Notes: a model not told the origin generated them from the sequence alone. 64,000 nt of DNA from Sepiola atlantica (GCA_963556195.1 OY744537.1:19714274-19778273); one strand, 5' to 3'. Counted from the first letter of the stretch, positions 11,128 through 21,254 are shown. Translations and numbers: made by a program.

Positions 11128-11345
11128 TTGTTTTGTTTATTATCTATGTACGTATACGTTTCGTCCTTTTAATCGGGACTCGTCAGCATAGATATAACTA
11201 TTCACTACCAGTCGCACGATTAGAAACCCCGGGATCCGAGTATTTTACAACTCAAATCCCGACATCTAGATCTACACGGCTACCGCTGAATAGCCAGATA
11301 AACAGTGATAATTTTCACACTTATTTCGGCGGCTTGACGTCATAA
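11121..11345 (-). repeat. SINE-like element with hammerhead, copy 1
   Basis: On the minus strand a possible pol III head (AGCGGTAGCC as an A-box-like word near 11,280 and GGGGTTTCTAATCG as a B-box-like word near 11,225) precedes a complete hammerhead at 11,194-11,141, and the element then ends in a (TA)n run at 11,092-11,120. A second copy lies at 11,715-11,870 in the same orientation. The left edge is a guess, because only the two copies in this window can be compared. Confidence 0.65.
11141..11194 (-). ncRNA. Canonical hammerhead ribozyme, copy 1
   Basis: Minus strand, in order: helix I 5' arm TATCTATG; core CTGACGA; helix II GTCC against GGAC with a 9-nt loop; core GAAA; a minimal helix III of ACG against CGT with loop TATA; residue 17 is A (triplet GTA); helix I 3' arm CATAGATA. 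Helix I is a perfect 8 bp. Every conserved core residue is present. The predicted cut lies between the bases complementary to 11,149 and 11,148. Type I hammerheads with a tiny helix III are known from retrozymes, Penelope-like elements and schistosome SINE-like repeats. Confidence 0.88.
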
Positions 11346-11674
11346 GAGCGTTCAACTTAATGAAAGGAACGATGCATTTAAAGCTAGCTACAAATTATTT
11401 ATTTAAAAACTGTTACATATTTCAGAGATGTATCATGATTTCATTCATATGGATTGACCTTTTACTGCTTTAAAAGACCATGGAGTCCATTCAAATCATC
11501 AGCAACTCACGAAACGAAAACAAATCGAAGAATAGAGTTCAAAAACTACTGGTGAATTTGCTAAAACGTCCCTTTTGGAGAAAGTACTGAATCTTGTAAA
11601 TGTGTGTTTTAGCTCTCACATTTTTTTGCGATCGAGGACTTTATTTCTTTTCAACATACCCTGACGCTCTCTCT

Positions 11675-11678
<4 letters not shown>

Positions 11679-11714
<36 letters not shown>
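11679..11714. repeat. (TA)n microsatellite
   Basis: About 18 TA units sit directly at the 3' (minus-strand) end of the second hammerhead element. The matching tract for copy 1 is 11,092-11,120. Confidence 0.95.
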
Positions 11715-11718
<4 letters not shown>

Positions 11719-11864
11719 TTTGTTATTGTTTATTATCTATGTACGTATACGTTTCGTCCTTTTTTAATCTGGACTCATCAGCATAGAGATATGACTATTC
11801 ACTACCGGTCATGCGATTCGAAACCCTGGATTACAAGTATTTTTCAACTCAGATCCAACGTCGC

Positions 11865-11870
<6 letters not shown>
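11715..11870 (-). repeat. SINE-like element with hammerhead, copy 2
   Basis: This matches copy 1 over about 150 bases with scattered differences. On the minus strand it has a better B box, GGTTTCGAATCG, about 45 nt before the hammerhead core. It is cut off on its left (minus 5') side by another (TA)n tract at 11,864-11,891, and its 3' end meets the (TA)n tract at 11,679. Confidence 0.65.
11734..11791 (-). ncRNA. Canonical hammerhead ribozyme, copy 2
   Basis: Minus strand: helix I 5' arm ending CTCTATG, core CTGATGA, helix II GTCC against GGAC with an 11-nt loop, GAAA, helix III ACG/CGT with loop TATA, residue 17 A, helix I 3' arm CATAGATA. The core is perfect. Helix I keeps 5-6 continuous pairs because of a two-base change in the 5' arm. 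Core residue 7 differs from copy 1 (T against C), which is the one position in that word that tolerates any base. Confidence 0.85.
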
Positions 11871-11899
<29 letters not shown>

Positions 11900-12304
11900 G
11901 CCAGCAGGCATTCCCCAGAAAGAAATGAAGACTTGTGTTTTCCTGCTCCCATGTATGAACCATTTTCATTATGTTTTACTTGTGATGCCTGGAAAAATTG
12001 TAGAACCCAGAAGACTCCTACTCCCAACTCTGAACCCTATATTACTATTTTCATTTCTATAGTATCAAATTTTAAGTTATAAATAACAGAAAGTACAAAA
12101 TTCGAAGTTACTTGATATATTAGATAAGGGATATTTCCAGATGTGTGGCATACCAAATTACAGGCAGTGTTAATTGAAAAGCAATACATCGCAATGGTAA
12201 AGTAAGTAAAAGAACTACATCAAAAGAAAAACAAACACTCCAATAGTTGAAAACTTCAGAATTTTATTAAAAACAGTGAAAACAAAAATTAATTTGTCTG
12301 GATG

Positions 12305-12695
12305 GATTTGAGACAGAAAACTTTAGTTTACATGCTGGCATGCATTAGACAGCTGAAAAATTTACTTAAAAAAATATCTCTGCTCAGGTCTTTATTTATT
12401 CCTCTTTCCTTCAGATTCATTTTTATCCCATGTTTCCCTGTGAACTGAACCTATTACCTCAACTGTTCTACATATAAGAATTCTTATCCATTCTTTCAAC
12501 ATGGCCATACCATCGAAGTCTACTTTTCTGCACAGATCTCTCTATACTGTCCAGATTAAATCTTCCTCTGAGGTCATCAGATCTAAGCCTGTCTTTAAGA
12601 CTCACATTACACATCCATAGTATCATTCTCATATCATTTCTCTCCATGCAACACATGCTCTCAATCCTCACTGGCCAGGTTTTACTTATTTAAAT
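12305..12695 (-). pseudogene. LINE C-terminal fragment, family B
   Basis: Minus-strand reading contains CMERNDMRMILWMCNVSLKD, then RLRSDDLRGRFNLDSIERSV and RLRWYGHVERMDK. This is the C-terminal region that in endonuclease/reverse-transcriptase LINEs lies past the RT domain (WxGHIxRMD signature). The frame is open for only 67 codons and is followed by degenerate sequence to a 3' tail with CATGCTGGCATGCATTAGAC. Relatives lie at 49,396 and 57,270 (plus). Confidence 0.7.
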
Positions 12696-13400
12696 CATCA
12701 AACTGTGTACACATGCCTGATAGACTCTTTCCTGTGTCAACAATGGTAACGCTCTGCTGGTTAGTAATGGCAGAAGTTACCTGAACTTACTACATCCACT
12801 CCTAATTCTTGCAATCACACTAGAACCTGCTCCACCCTGTGCTCCAGTGGTATCACAAAGGCACTAAAAAAATCTCTGGTGTAAATGTCAAGTTATTTTA
12901 ATGAAATATCTGAATCAGATGAAATATTGGAAAAGTAGCATCACAAATTCTATCCTAGTAATGTACTGAATGAGCAGCAATGGTGCATTACTTTGAATTG
13001 GCAAAGTATTAAAATGTGTCGAAATCTAAGCAGAGAGAAATTTGTCAGTAGAAATCGGCAAACATGTTACCAACAGTAGTAATATTTGTTGGTATGGGAG
13101 ACCGATAGTGCTATGAAAATCTTGTGTAAATGTGAGCCATTAGAAGAGAGACCAATTTCAGATTTGTTTATTAAAGAATTATTCTATTCCTATGCTAAAT
13201 ATTATATTCATGGTGTTATATTTTAGCTGGATGCAATTGAAAACTAAGCTCTATACCAAGATTAAACACATTTTTATTTATTTATTTTTTCTTTAGTAAA
13301 TTTTTTACATAGAATCCAATGGTAGTATAAATTTTCGATTTTCGATTTTTCTCAATCGTTTCCCTACTGTTAAATATTACATTTTTTTCTCCTTTTTCAG
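12696..13400. other. Non-coding, probable intron 5' of the exon
   Basis: Nothing recognisable until a T-rich tract at 13,268-13,295 and the polypyrimidine tract TTTTTTTCTCCTTTTTCAG that ends at 13,400 and serves as a splice acceptor for the next feature. Confidence 0.5.
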
Positions 13401-13792
13401 CCAATTCTTCCAAAAACGATGAATGGTTAATGGTAGACAATATTGGAGACATTCCTACAGTAACGGTCACCGATGCTTCAAAATGTTTTGAACACACCAA
13501 AAGTTTTGACTCTGCAAAAAGCTCAGACTCTTTAAAAAGTGGAGACACAGTTAAAAGTGGCGATACTCCTAAGACTCCCGATAATACCAGATCTCAAGAC
13601 AGTGATAAAACACCTGACTCTCCCAAATTGGTAGACACTCCTAGCAAACAACTGGAAGGCAACAAAACAGATAGTTTAAAAAATCGTACTCCAGATAAAG
13701 GGAAAGGTCCATTTAAGTGGAAACTGAAAAAAACGCTGAAAGGTTCCGAGTCACCGAATTCTGGAGTCTACGCATGCGAGAAATGCCGTCAA
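13401..13792 (+). CDS. Internal exon of an unidentified host gene
   Basis: A 392-nt exon candidate is bounded by a strong acceptor (pyrimidine tract then CAG at 13,398-13,400) and a consensus donor (CAA followed by GTAAGG at 13,793). Reading with two leading bases from a split codon gives 130 uninterrupted codons that end exactly at the donor on a codon boundary. The peptide begins NSSKNDEWLMVDNIGD, then has about seven hexads of consensus [K/R][S/T]xD[S/T]x (for example KSGDTV, KTPDSP), a lysine-rich GKGPFKWKLKKTLKG, and ends VYACEKCRQ with a CxxC that may start a zinc-binding unit continued in the next exon. I do not recognise the gene. Base composition is more GC-balanced than the flanks. 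An in-frame Met at 13,430 exists, but the acceptor makes an internal exon more likely than a start. No neighbouring exons were found in the window. Confidence 0.72.
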
Positions 13793-13844
13793 GTAAGGTT
13801 TCAAAATTTTCTATAAACCATTTAAAGTTTTTGTGAAAAAAACA

Positions 13845-14000
13845 TGCGTTCATTTTTTGTTTGTTTACTTTTATTCACCCCAAACAAGGCATATTGCCAC
13901 TGAGACATAAGGTTAGGGTTAGGGTTCATTTTTTGTTTGTTTACTTTTATTCACTCCAAACGAGGCATATTGCCACTGAAACATAAGGGATTACTCTGAT
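13845..14000 (-). repeat. Duplicated LINE 3' end with TTAGGG pair
   Basis: A roughly 80-base block (TTTACTTTTATTCAC then CCAAAC(A/G)AGGCATATTGCC) occurs twice in tandem, joined by GGTTAGGGTTAGGG. The block is the minus-strand 3' terminus of family A LINEs (compare 5,530-5,570). Two TTAGGG units are too few to imply a telomere remnant. Confidence 0.65.
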
Positions 14001-14034
14001 TAGAATCCAAATTTATAGGTGGCATCCCAAGGTG

Positions 14035-14577
14035 GGAGTTGTTCGATCGAAGTTCATTGGTTATATTGTTTAAAGCACTTGTGAGGCCTCATATTGAATA
14101 TGCTAATCAAGTGTGGGCACCATATAAAAAGAAACACATTGAAATGATAGAAAATGTACAAAGGCGAGCTACTAAACTTGTTCCAGGACTGTACGATCAG
14201 AGTTATGAAGAAAGGTTGAAAGCTCTGAAATTGCCAAGTTTGGCATATAGAAGAATACGTGGGGACATGATTGAGTGCTATAAATTGCTCTCTGGAAAAT
14301 ATGATTTCAATGCTGATAAATTATTGACTAGAAAAAGTACAAGAGTGGGCAACAGGGGACACAGTCAGATGCTTTACAAGAAACAGGCACGTTTGAACCT
14401 GAAAAAATATTAATTCAGCCATCGCTGTGTTGATTTGTGGAATAGATTGCCATCAAGTGTAATTGAAGCCAAAACTGTAAAGATATTTGAGAAGCGGTTG
14501 GATAAGTTCTGGATTGACCAAGAAATCAAATTCAATTATAAGGCTGCTGTCATCACTGGGCGCATACAAAGATGAAG
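14035..14577 (+). pseudogene. LINE reverse transcriptase C-terminus, family D
   Basis: From 14,039 the frame runs 124 codons to a single in-frame TAA at 14,411-14,413, then reopens to about 14,575. It contains LVRPHIEYANQVWAPYKKK, then NVQRRATKLVPGL, LKLPSLAYRRIRGDMIE and, after the stop, VDLWNRLPSSVIEAKTV. These are the thumb and C-terminal segments of CR1/L2/Rex1-type non-LTR reverse transcriptases. The catalytic palm is missing (5' truncation). Only one stop suggests a fairly young insertion. A second, shorter relative is at 63,335. Confidence 0.8.
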
Positions 14578-14639
14578 ACAAGGAGCTGGTGCCATAGGAC
14601 GACTCATGTCCTTCTACCAGAATTCATCTATGTTTCTAT

Positions 14640-15045
14640 GTTGTGCGGCAAGATGATTGTTCACATTACATTAAAATTTCTGCATGTTGGTACTATCGGA
14701 GAAACGGAGCAGGGAGTGGATTCTAAAGACGAGCGGCCCAAGGAGAGAAGCTATTAGAGTAAAAAGTTTTCCGGAATCTGGAGACCTCTACAGTGAAGGG
14801 GTGGGATTTTGCTGCTAGTCAGGTTTGTCGGAGGTATTTACATTGAAAGGGTACAAGTGCAGTGAGTTCATCGGAGCATATTACGTGAAAGTACTTGTAA
14901 AACAAGCACAGGGATGGAATATTACGGTGATGAGGCTGGAACTTGGTAGACAGTGTGGGACCAATTAGGTTAGAGCTTCTTTTTTGTATCCTATCCAAGA
15001 GGGAGAGACGGATGGTTGGCGCAGCATCCCAGTTTATCACATGAA
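14640..15045 (-). pseudogene. LINE fragment, family A
   Basis: Minus-strand reading contains LSLLDRIQKRSSNLIGPTLS, then HHRNIPSLCLFYKYFHV and ELTALVPFQCKYLRQT, the same thumb region as the family A copies elsewhere. It is frameshifted toward its 3' end and 5'-truncated about 30 bases before the MITE that starts at 15,076. Confidence 0.75.
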
Positions 15046-15075
15046 TATGAATAGCAAATTTTCAGTATTAACTTA

Positions 15076-15445
15076 CAGGGTGATTCATAAGTCACTTAGC
15101 TATTTATTTTTGAAATTCTAAAGTTAAAAAATACGGTAATACAAAACAAAGTTTATTCAACAAATTCATTTATGGGAGTTTAAAATTACAGCAAATTTTC
15201 AAAATGTCCACCTTCGTTCTGCATGCATAGCTCCATTCTTTTTTGCAAGGAATTTACGACTCTTTGTAGCATATTTGATTGATTATGAAATAAATATATA
15301 TAGAAACAAATATATAAACGAACAAATTTAAAATAACAAATAGCAGTATTTAGAGAGTAAGATAACAATTATCAAAAGTTCATAGTATGTTTGTGCTTCA
15401 TATGGTAATCATTTTAAATAGCTAAGTGACTTATGAATCACCCTG
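15076..15445. mobile_element. mariner-type MITE, 370 bp
   Basis: Terminal inverted repeats start CAGGGTGATTCATAAGTCAC and end with the exact complement; the identity runs about 30 bases. A TA dinucleotide flanks each end (15,074-15,075 and 15,446-15,447), as expected for Tc1/mariner target duplication. The inside is AT-rich with no transposase frame, so it is non-autonomous. Confidence 0.9.
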
Positions 15446-15512
15446 TATATTTTCTTAGTTAAATTGTTTCTCTTTGGACTATTGTCCTCATCAACAATGA
15501 CATTTCTAGTAC

Positions 15513-16060
15513 TACAGGGTGACCCCCCCCCCCCTAAAAAAATGTCATCATTTAATAAAATTCACAATATTTTCTGCAATCCAACCATATTTGGTACAAA
15601 TAAACTTCACTCGATGCCTGATTTGTCCACCGAGTTTCAGTCGTGAATATCCAACAGTCTTTATTTTTTTATTGCCATTCTACGATATACTCCAAATGTG
15701 CTCCGCTGCAGTGATCAATGCTGAGCACTACCTAATGGTTGTTAAGAAGTTTGAAGCAGCTTTGAGCAGACGAAGAGGTGTTATGGTATCAATATGAGGC
15801 AACTCTCCATACTTCAAAATAATTTTGAAATGGCTGCAGGGATACTTTGATGATAGTCTCATGAGTGAGAGGTGTGATCCCAAATGGGCTTCACACTCAT
15901 GGAACCATGACTCCTCAGATTTTTATCTGTGGAATTGTCATTAAGATAATATCTATCAAAACAATCCACTAGACTATTCCTGGAATAAAAAGAGCCGTCA
16001 TAGCCCAAATTAGGGCAGTGTCAAGAGAAGGGGGTGTCAGAGTTATTGAGTTTGGCAGGT
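15513..16060 (+). pseudogene. Degenerate mariner-like transposase
   Basis: The left end reads ACAGGGTGACC then a run of 13 C residues, a mariner-like terminus. Toward the right, plus-strand words SSDFYLWNCH and DNIYQNNPL correspond to the SPDLxPxDFFLWG-KDxVYxxNP segment that contains the third catalytic Asp of mariner-family transposases. Stops and frameshifts are frequent. A related, also broken, sequence lies at 17,410-18,010. Confidence 0.6.
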
Positions 16061-16077
16061 TGTATCCAAGTGTATCC

Positions 16078-17376
16078 TTGTTAATACTAAACTTCTTTCT
16101 GACCGTCAGAATGAATTTAGGTAATCAAGATCTACTGCAGATATCCTAACAGTCATCTCTGAATGCATATGCCATACACTCGACAAGGCAGGTAAAGTTA
16201 GGGCAGTAACGCTTGATATATCCAAAACCTTTGACAAGGTCTGGCATAAAAGACTTTTCATAAAAATTAATTCATATGGTATTACTGAACGAATATTTGA
16301 TATAATCAGATCTTTCCTAACCAAAAGAAAGATCCAGGTTGTCCTCGATGGCCGTTCATCCAAACAACATGACATAAATGCTGGTGTACCCCAGGGATCA
16401 ATCCTTTGACCTTTATTGTTCCTGATTTTCATAAATGATCTCCCTGATGACATTGTGTCTGAGATGGGTATATTTGCTGACGACACAATGCTCTACTCTT
16501 GTCATGTGGGCAAAACGGACGCACACATATCCGAGACAATTGCTGAATCCTTAGAAAGTCTGTAGTGGAATGGCGTCATAAATGGATGGTAACATTTAAT
16601 GTTGCAAAGACAAAGCTTCTTTTCTTCAATAACTACAAGAAACCTCTTCAACCACCGATTGCCATGACAAATAACACCCTACCTGAGAGTCCAACATTCA
16701 AACTCCTCGACCTAACATTCACAGGTAACATGAATTGGAACAAATACATTGAAGACATTGCCAAGACTGCTGAAAAGATGGGCTCCCTCTATCATGCTAG
16801 TAAACTTCTCACATCTGAAATTATCCTGTATCTCTACAAAGCCGCCACCCACTCATGCATGGAGTATTGTTGCCACATCTGGACTGGTGATCATCCACTA
16901 GTCTCTCCCTCTTAGACAAGGTCCAAAAAAGAGTATCTAATCTAATAGGTCCCTCACTATATGCTCTAGCCCCTGTCCCATCGCCACAATGTTGCATCCT
17001 TATGCCTGTTTTACAAATACTGCAATGGATTGTGCTTCGATGAACTTGTTGCTTTGGTGCCCACTCGACGTAAATACACTCGACCAACTTGACAATCAGC
17101 TAAATTCCATCCATTCACTGTGAAGGTCCCCAGATGCCAGAGAGCCTTTTACTTCAATAGCTTCTTTCTTCGAGCTGCCGGCCTCTGGAACTCCCTCCCT
17201 GCTCCCTGTTTCCCCGACTGTACAGACATGTAGAAATTTAAAACTAATGTGAGCAAGCATCTCACTGCACAGCTCCCAATTGAGGATGACCCCCAAAACT
17301 TTCACCTTAATTCTCAGTAGCCCTTTATGTCTACAGTAGCAACTCGCCTTGTTTGGGGTGAATTATGTTAAAAAAA
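16078..17376 (+). pseudogene. LINE reverse transcriptase, family A, longest copy
   Basis: Plus-strand reading in order: fingers/palm with VTLDISKTFDKVWH (motif A Asp), INAGVPQGSIL (motif B), GIFADDTMLYS (motif C, catalytic Asp pair), a frameshift near 16,562, then WRHKWMVTFNVAKTK, NYKKPLQPPIAM, MGSLYHASKLL and MEYCCHIWTGD. A second frame loss occurs near 16,915, and the remaining thumb region is scrambled. An in-frame TGA follows PQGSIL. The element ends at the conserved 3' tail GTCTACAGTAGCAAC, then TTGGGGTGAATTATG and an A run at about 17,376. No endonuclease domain remains. It is a dead, 5'-truncated jockey/CR1-like LINE. Confidence 0.85.
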
Positions 17377-17409
17377 ACGTGTGCTTGCAATGTAGAGGTG
17401 AACATTTGT

Positions 17410-18010
17410 AGTACTATCCTTTCTGCAATCCAACCATATTTAGTACAAATAACCTTCAGTCTATGTCTGACTTCTCCACCAAGTTTCAGTCACGAATGTC
17501 CAACAGTCTTTGTTTTACTGCCATTGCAAGCACACTTGGATATGATGTGGAAACTTGTCAATAACTCTGACACACTGCCCTGATTTTGGCTATGATGGCC
17601 CTCTTCAGTTCAAGAAGAGTATAGGGGTTGTTTCAATAGATATTATCCTTGAGATAACCCCTAGTTAAAAATCTGGTAAGGGTTAAGATCCGGTGAGTGT
17701 GAAGTCAATTCAGGATCACACCTCCCACTAATGAGATGATCACTAAAATGTCATACCATCGAACGGCGATAAAACAAAGACTGTTGGACATTCATGGTTG
17801 AAACTTTGTGGACAGGTCAGGCATAGAGTGAAGTTTATTTGTACTAAATATGGTTCGCTTGCAAGAACGATTATGAATCTTATTAATGATTCAGTGGGTG
17901 GCAATTTTTTGGAGGGAGAGTCCAGATTCGCTTTAATAGGGATGCAGTCTAAACTCTTCTCAGTAGTCGAAGAGAACAAAAACTCCAAAATAACACCTGC
18001 AATCAAGTAG
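17410..18010. repeat. Head-to-head mariner-like remnants
   Basis: Positions 17,416-17,520 and 17,765-17,866 are about 100-base inverted copies of one another (GACTGTTGGACATTC and TTTGTACTAAATATGGTT in one arm, complements in the other). The same block also occurs at 15,580-15,660. The minus-strand part between the arms yields KQPLYSS and GSVSELLTSFH-like words resembling a mariner C-terminus. The structure is probably two broken copies in opposite orientation, or a foldback derivative. Confidence 0.55.
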
Positions 18011-19960
18011 GTCTCTAACATAAGCTACACCGAGCAGTTCACCCACACATTCATTAATTGCTTGTTGGAGAGAGTGGGTCTTGCTCAACACAATGCCTAA
18101 TTCACTTAAAAACAAATTCATATATGGAGGTCATCTAATAATTTTGCCTGTCATCCTCATTATCAAGGAACTATCATACAATTCTTTATGGAGCTGAGAT
18201 CTATCTTACAAGAAAATGTTGCAATACTCATGTGTTAGTGTTTTAGCCTTAAAGGGCGGAAAAGAAATAAGACAACGAGGAGGTAGTTAACAAGGGTATG
18301 TATCTACAGAAAGTACAGAAGTAATGGGGTGTTAGAGATGGCTTCTGGATTTGTCATAGTGAATCTCTCTGTTAACAGCAATCATAGTGTTGGGTAGAGA
18401 CTTTAATTTTTTGGAAGCTAAATTTTGAGATGAAGATAAAAGACGAGAACTGGACAAGGATATGTGCATTCGTCGTGTAATTTTTCTTTGGGACTTAAAT
18501 CAATTGAACAACACATTGCACTGACGGGTAATAATTTTATGTAAGAGAAAGACGAGAACAATAAAAACGTTAATACATAAGGTTGAGTATATATTGACAA
18601 GGCGAAATAACCTTTTTTCCAGAGTTTGTAAATTCTTTGCCATTGGCCTGGCAGAGAATCGCAGGATCACATCTTGCCTCATTGGGAGTAAGTCACGAAC
18701 TGGTTAATCATGCTGATCACGTGATTTGGGTTTGCGCCAAATCACGATTTATCGTGTGAATCTCATGCAGTGAAGAGTAACTGCTACAAGTTCATGAAGT
18801 GACAGAATAAGGTAGATCACCACAATAGTTCGGCACATTAAATATCTGTTTTTCCATGAACCATTCAACTGTTTCTTGACGAAATTTTCTTCCAGAATTT
18901 ATAATGAATAACTCTTGCTGTTAGCAAGTTATTGGAAGTGCCTCATAGTTTATTATTTCTAATTGAATTTTTGTTCTGAATTTGGAACTTATTTATTTTA
19001 CTCTTCTTTCCACTTTCATTGAAATATTCAGCAAATTTTCCTGACTAAAAAGATAATGGAAACTCTTATAAAAATAGAAACCTTGAAAAGTCTTATGATA
19101 TTTACTTTCTCCAATAAAAATGGATGCCATTTGTTTTTCATTTCCACTGAAATTGATATGAATAAATTCCATCCGTATTTCTTTCAGATTTATGACTTTT
19201 GTTTCATATTAAATATTTTGAATAATTTATCTTTTGATTTCATGAACTTGAACAATTTTTGTGATTGGTCAATCTTTGTATGAATTTTAAAATATTTTTA
19301 GTTCATTATATTGTCACACAATCTAAATATTTTTCTATATCATGTATGTAGTTTCACTTATTAAAAATCTATATTTTATATTCTATGCCTAAATCATATT
19401 GTAACTGCTAGTTGAGTATTATTAGATTGTATAGACTGGGCTAATGTTCAAGACAGATCGAGAAAATAATAAAAGTCTGCTTTTCATGTGGGATTCTTTT
19501 TGGGGTGTGCAATTGATCATGACCTAATATATACTGTTGGGGCCTATGGATTCAACTCTACCAGGTTCAAATCCTTTGCATCTATTGTGATTATTTATTC
19601 ACTAATACTGTTAGAAAAGGTACGGACTTACTATTTCCCCTCCAGCTATGGGTAAAATAGCAAATTATGTTCAATTATTCCTATATAACAAATCTGTTAG
19701 AATAGTTATTGTATAACGGCATTAAATGACCTAAAAAGAGGTTATTTGCTTTTCAAGCAAACCAGACTTATCAACCCAGTTCTCCTCCATTCTGTCCTCA
19801 CTTAAAAAGCGTTGATTTGCTGTGAACACAAACAAAGCAAACTTAACAATCCATCAGCTCTATCACATGATTCGAATAAGTTCCAATAATGGTATATCAT
19901 GTAGCAACTTATTTTATGTAATTTTTGGTTTATATTTTGTTGATAAAATTTTCTAATAAT
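18011..19960. other. Non-coding, nothing recognised
   Basis: No exon or mobile-element protein is visible. A small palindrome GTGATTTGG / CCAAATCAC lies at about 18,720-18,745. Confidence 0.5.
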
Positions 19961-19961
19961 A

Positions 19962-20300
19962 TTTTACTAATACTATCCTTACATTACTAATACTATCCTT
20001 ACATTAGTAATGCTATCCTTACATTACTAATACTATCCTTACATTACTAATACTATCCTTACATTAGTAATGCTATCCTTACATTAGTAATGCTATCCTT
20101 ACATTACTAATACTATCCTTACATTAGTAATGCTATCCTTACATTAGTAATACTATCCTTACATTACTAATACTATCCTTACATTAGTAATGCTATCCTT
20201 ACATTAGTAATGCTATCCTTACATTAGTAATGCTATCCTTACATTAGTAATGCTATCCTTACATTACTAATACTATCCTTACATTAGTAATACTATCCTT
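19962..20300. repeat. 20-bp minisatellite with two unit types, ~17 copies
   Basis: The unit is ACATTACTAATACTATCCTT (type A) or ACATTAGTAATGCTATCCTT (type B), which differ at two positions; two hybrid units (type C) have the first change only. From 19,962 the order is A (partial), A, B, A, A, B, B, A, B, C, A, B, B, B, B, A, C. The array then passes straight into a short TA run. Confidence 0.96.
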
Positions 20301-20594
20301 ATATATATATTTGAAATGAGGTATTATTATTATTTTCATTATTTACATATCTCAAACTGAAATTGTACAAATAGCTCATCTTCCAAGCTTTGCGATAAAT
20401 CTTTGTTTACGTTTTTTACCAGCGAAGTAACCATTGCATCAAGTGAACGAATACGGTGACCGTTGTTATATATTTAACATTGAAATTTATTTCTGACAGT
20501 ATATTATGTATTACACTGCTAATGTTTCTGTGGGGAACATCATTAAATAAACGATTTAGTCCAAAGAGATGAGAATAAACAAATAAAACCACAA

Positions 20595-20700
20595 AGTGAA
20601 AAATGAGATTCGTACAGAATTCGAACCTGTGTCATGGAAGAGGGAGCACCTAACATAAGTGTCGTCTTAGACTGCTTGACTAACGAGCTGAACTGTTAGC
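20595..20700 (-). repeat. tRNA-like SINE head (Leu/Ser-like)
   Basis: Minus-strand reading has an A-box region with TAGTCAAGCAGTCTAAGACG and a B box GGTTCGAATTC at about 20,617-20,627. Spacing between the boxes is long, as in type II tRNAs with a long variable arm. The acceptor stem does not pair, so I call a SINE head or pseudogene rather than a tRNA gene. Confidence 0.55.
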
Positions 20701-20730
20701 TTCATTGTGGTTGTTACATTCACAGGGTAT

Positions 20731-20774
20731 TGAATGTTACGACGGTCTAGCGGTAAGAAGCTTAGTTTCAAATT
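20731..20774 (+). repeat. Partial copy of tRNA-like SINE head
   Basis: These 44 bases are identical to 20,923-20,966 and contain the A-box-like TCTAGCGGTAAGA. The copy stops before a B box. Confidence 0.8.
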
Positions 20775-20922
20775 GTATTTTGGCATTAAACAGTCCAAAA
20801 GCAAAACTATCTTTTTTTTCTGGCACGGGAATGAACTGATAAATGCCAGGTGCCATTCTCAATGAAGAAAATGACAACATTGAGAAGATTTTTAGATTAT
20901 TTAACTGCATGAACAATGATCC

Positions 20923-21110
20923 TGAATGTTACGACGGTCTAGCGGTAAGAAGCTTAGTTTCAAATTATTCGGGTCCAGGGTTCAAATTGTTCGATCGGCA
21001 ATATAGTTACATCATCCGCACTGATGATTGTTGGAAACATGAAACATATATATAATTCCTCTGATGATAAGATCTCGATCTTTGAAAAGCCTTGGCTTAA
21101 GGAAAGAATA
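20923..21110 (+). repeat. tRNA-headed SINE carrying a hammerhead
   Basis: The head has an A-box-like word (TCTAGCGGTAAGA, 20,938-20,950) and a B-box-like word (GGGTTCAAATTG near 20,980), as in tRNA-derived SINEs. About 70 nt after the B box is a complete hammerhead (21,056-21,104, listed separately). The head-then-hammerhead order matches that at 3,565-3,715 and, more loosely, the two elements at 11.1-11.9 kb. Confidence 0.65.
21056..21104 (+). ncRNA. Canonical hammerhead ribozyme
   Basis: Plus strand: helix I 5' arm TTCCT; core CTGATGA (21,061-21,067); helix II AAGAT against ATCTT with a CTCG loop, and one unpaired T on each side next to the core; GAAA; helix III AAGCC against GGCTT with a TT turn (or 4 bp with a CTTG loop); residue 17 is A (21,099); helix I 3' arm AGGAA. 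All core residues are present. The predicted cut is between 21,099 and 21,100. The U-U mismatch at the base of helix II is the weakest point. Confidence 0.8.
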
Positions 21111-21217
21111 ATAAACATAATTTTATTACAGAATATACCTTGCATTGAACAATCGAAGTTTGGTATAAATTTGGACATTCGTGCATGTTTATCACTCTTC
21201 GTCCATCTATCTTTTTA

Positions 21218-21252
<35 letters not shown>
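21218..21252. repeat. (TA)n microsatellite
   Basis: A TA run next to the left edge of the hammerhead-like inverted pair. Confidence 0.93.

Positions 21253-21254
<2 letters not shown>

Noticed and set aside
13909..13925. Telomere repeat remnant (TTAGGG)2
   Set aside because: Only two units, located at the join of a duplicated LINE end; too short to mean anything.
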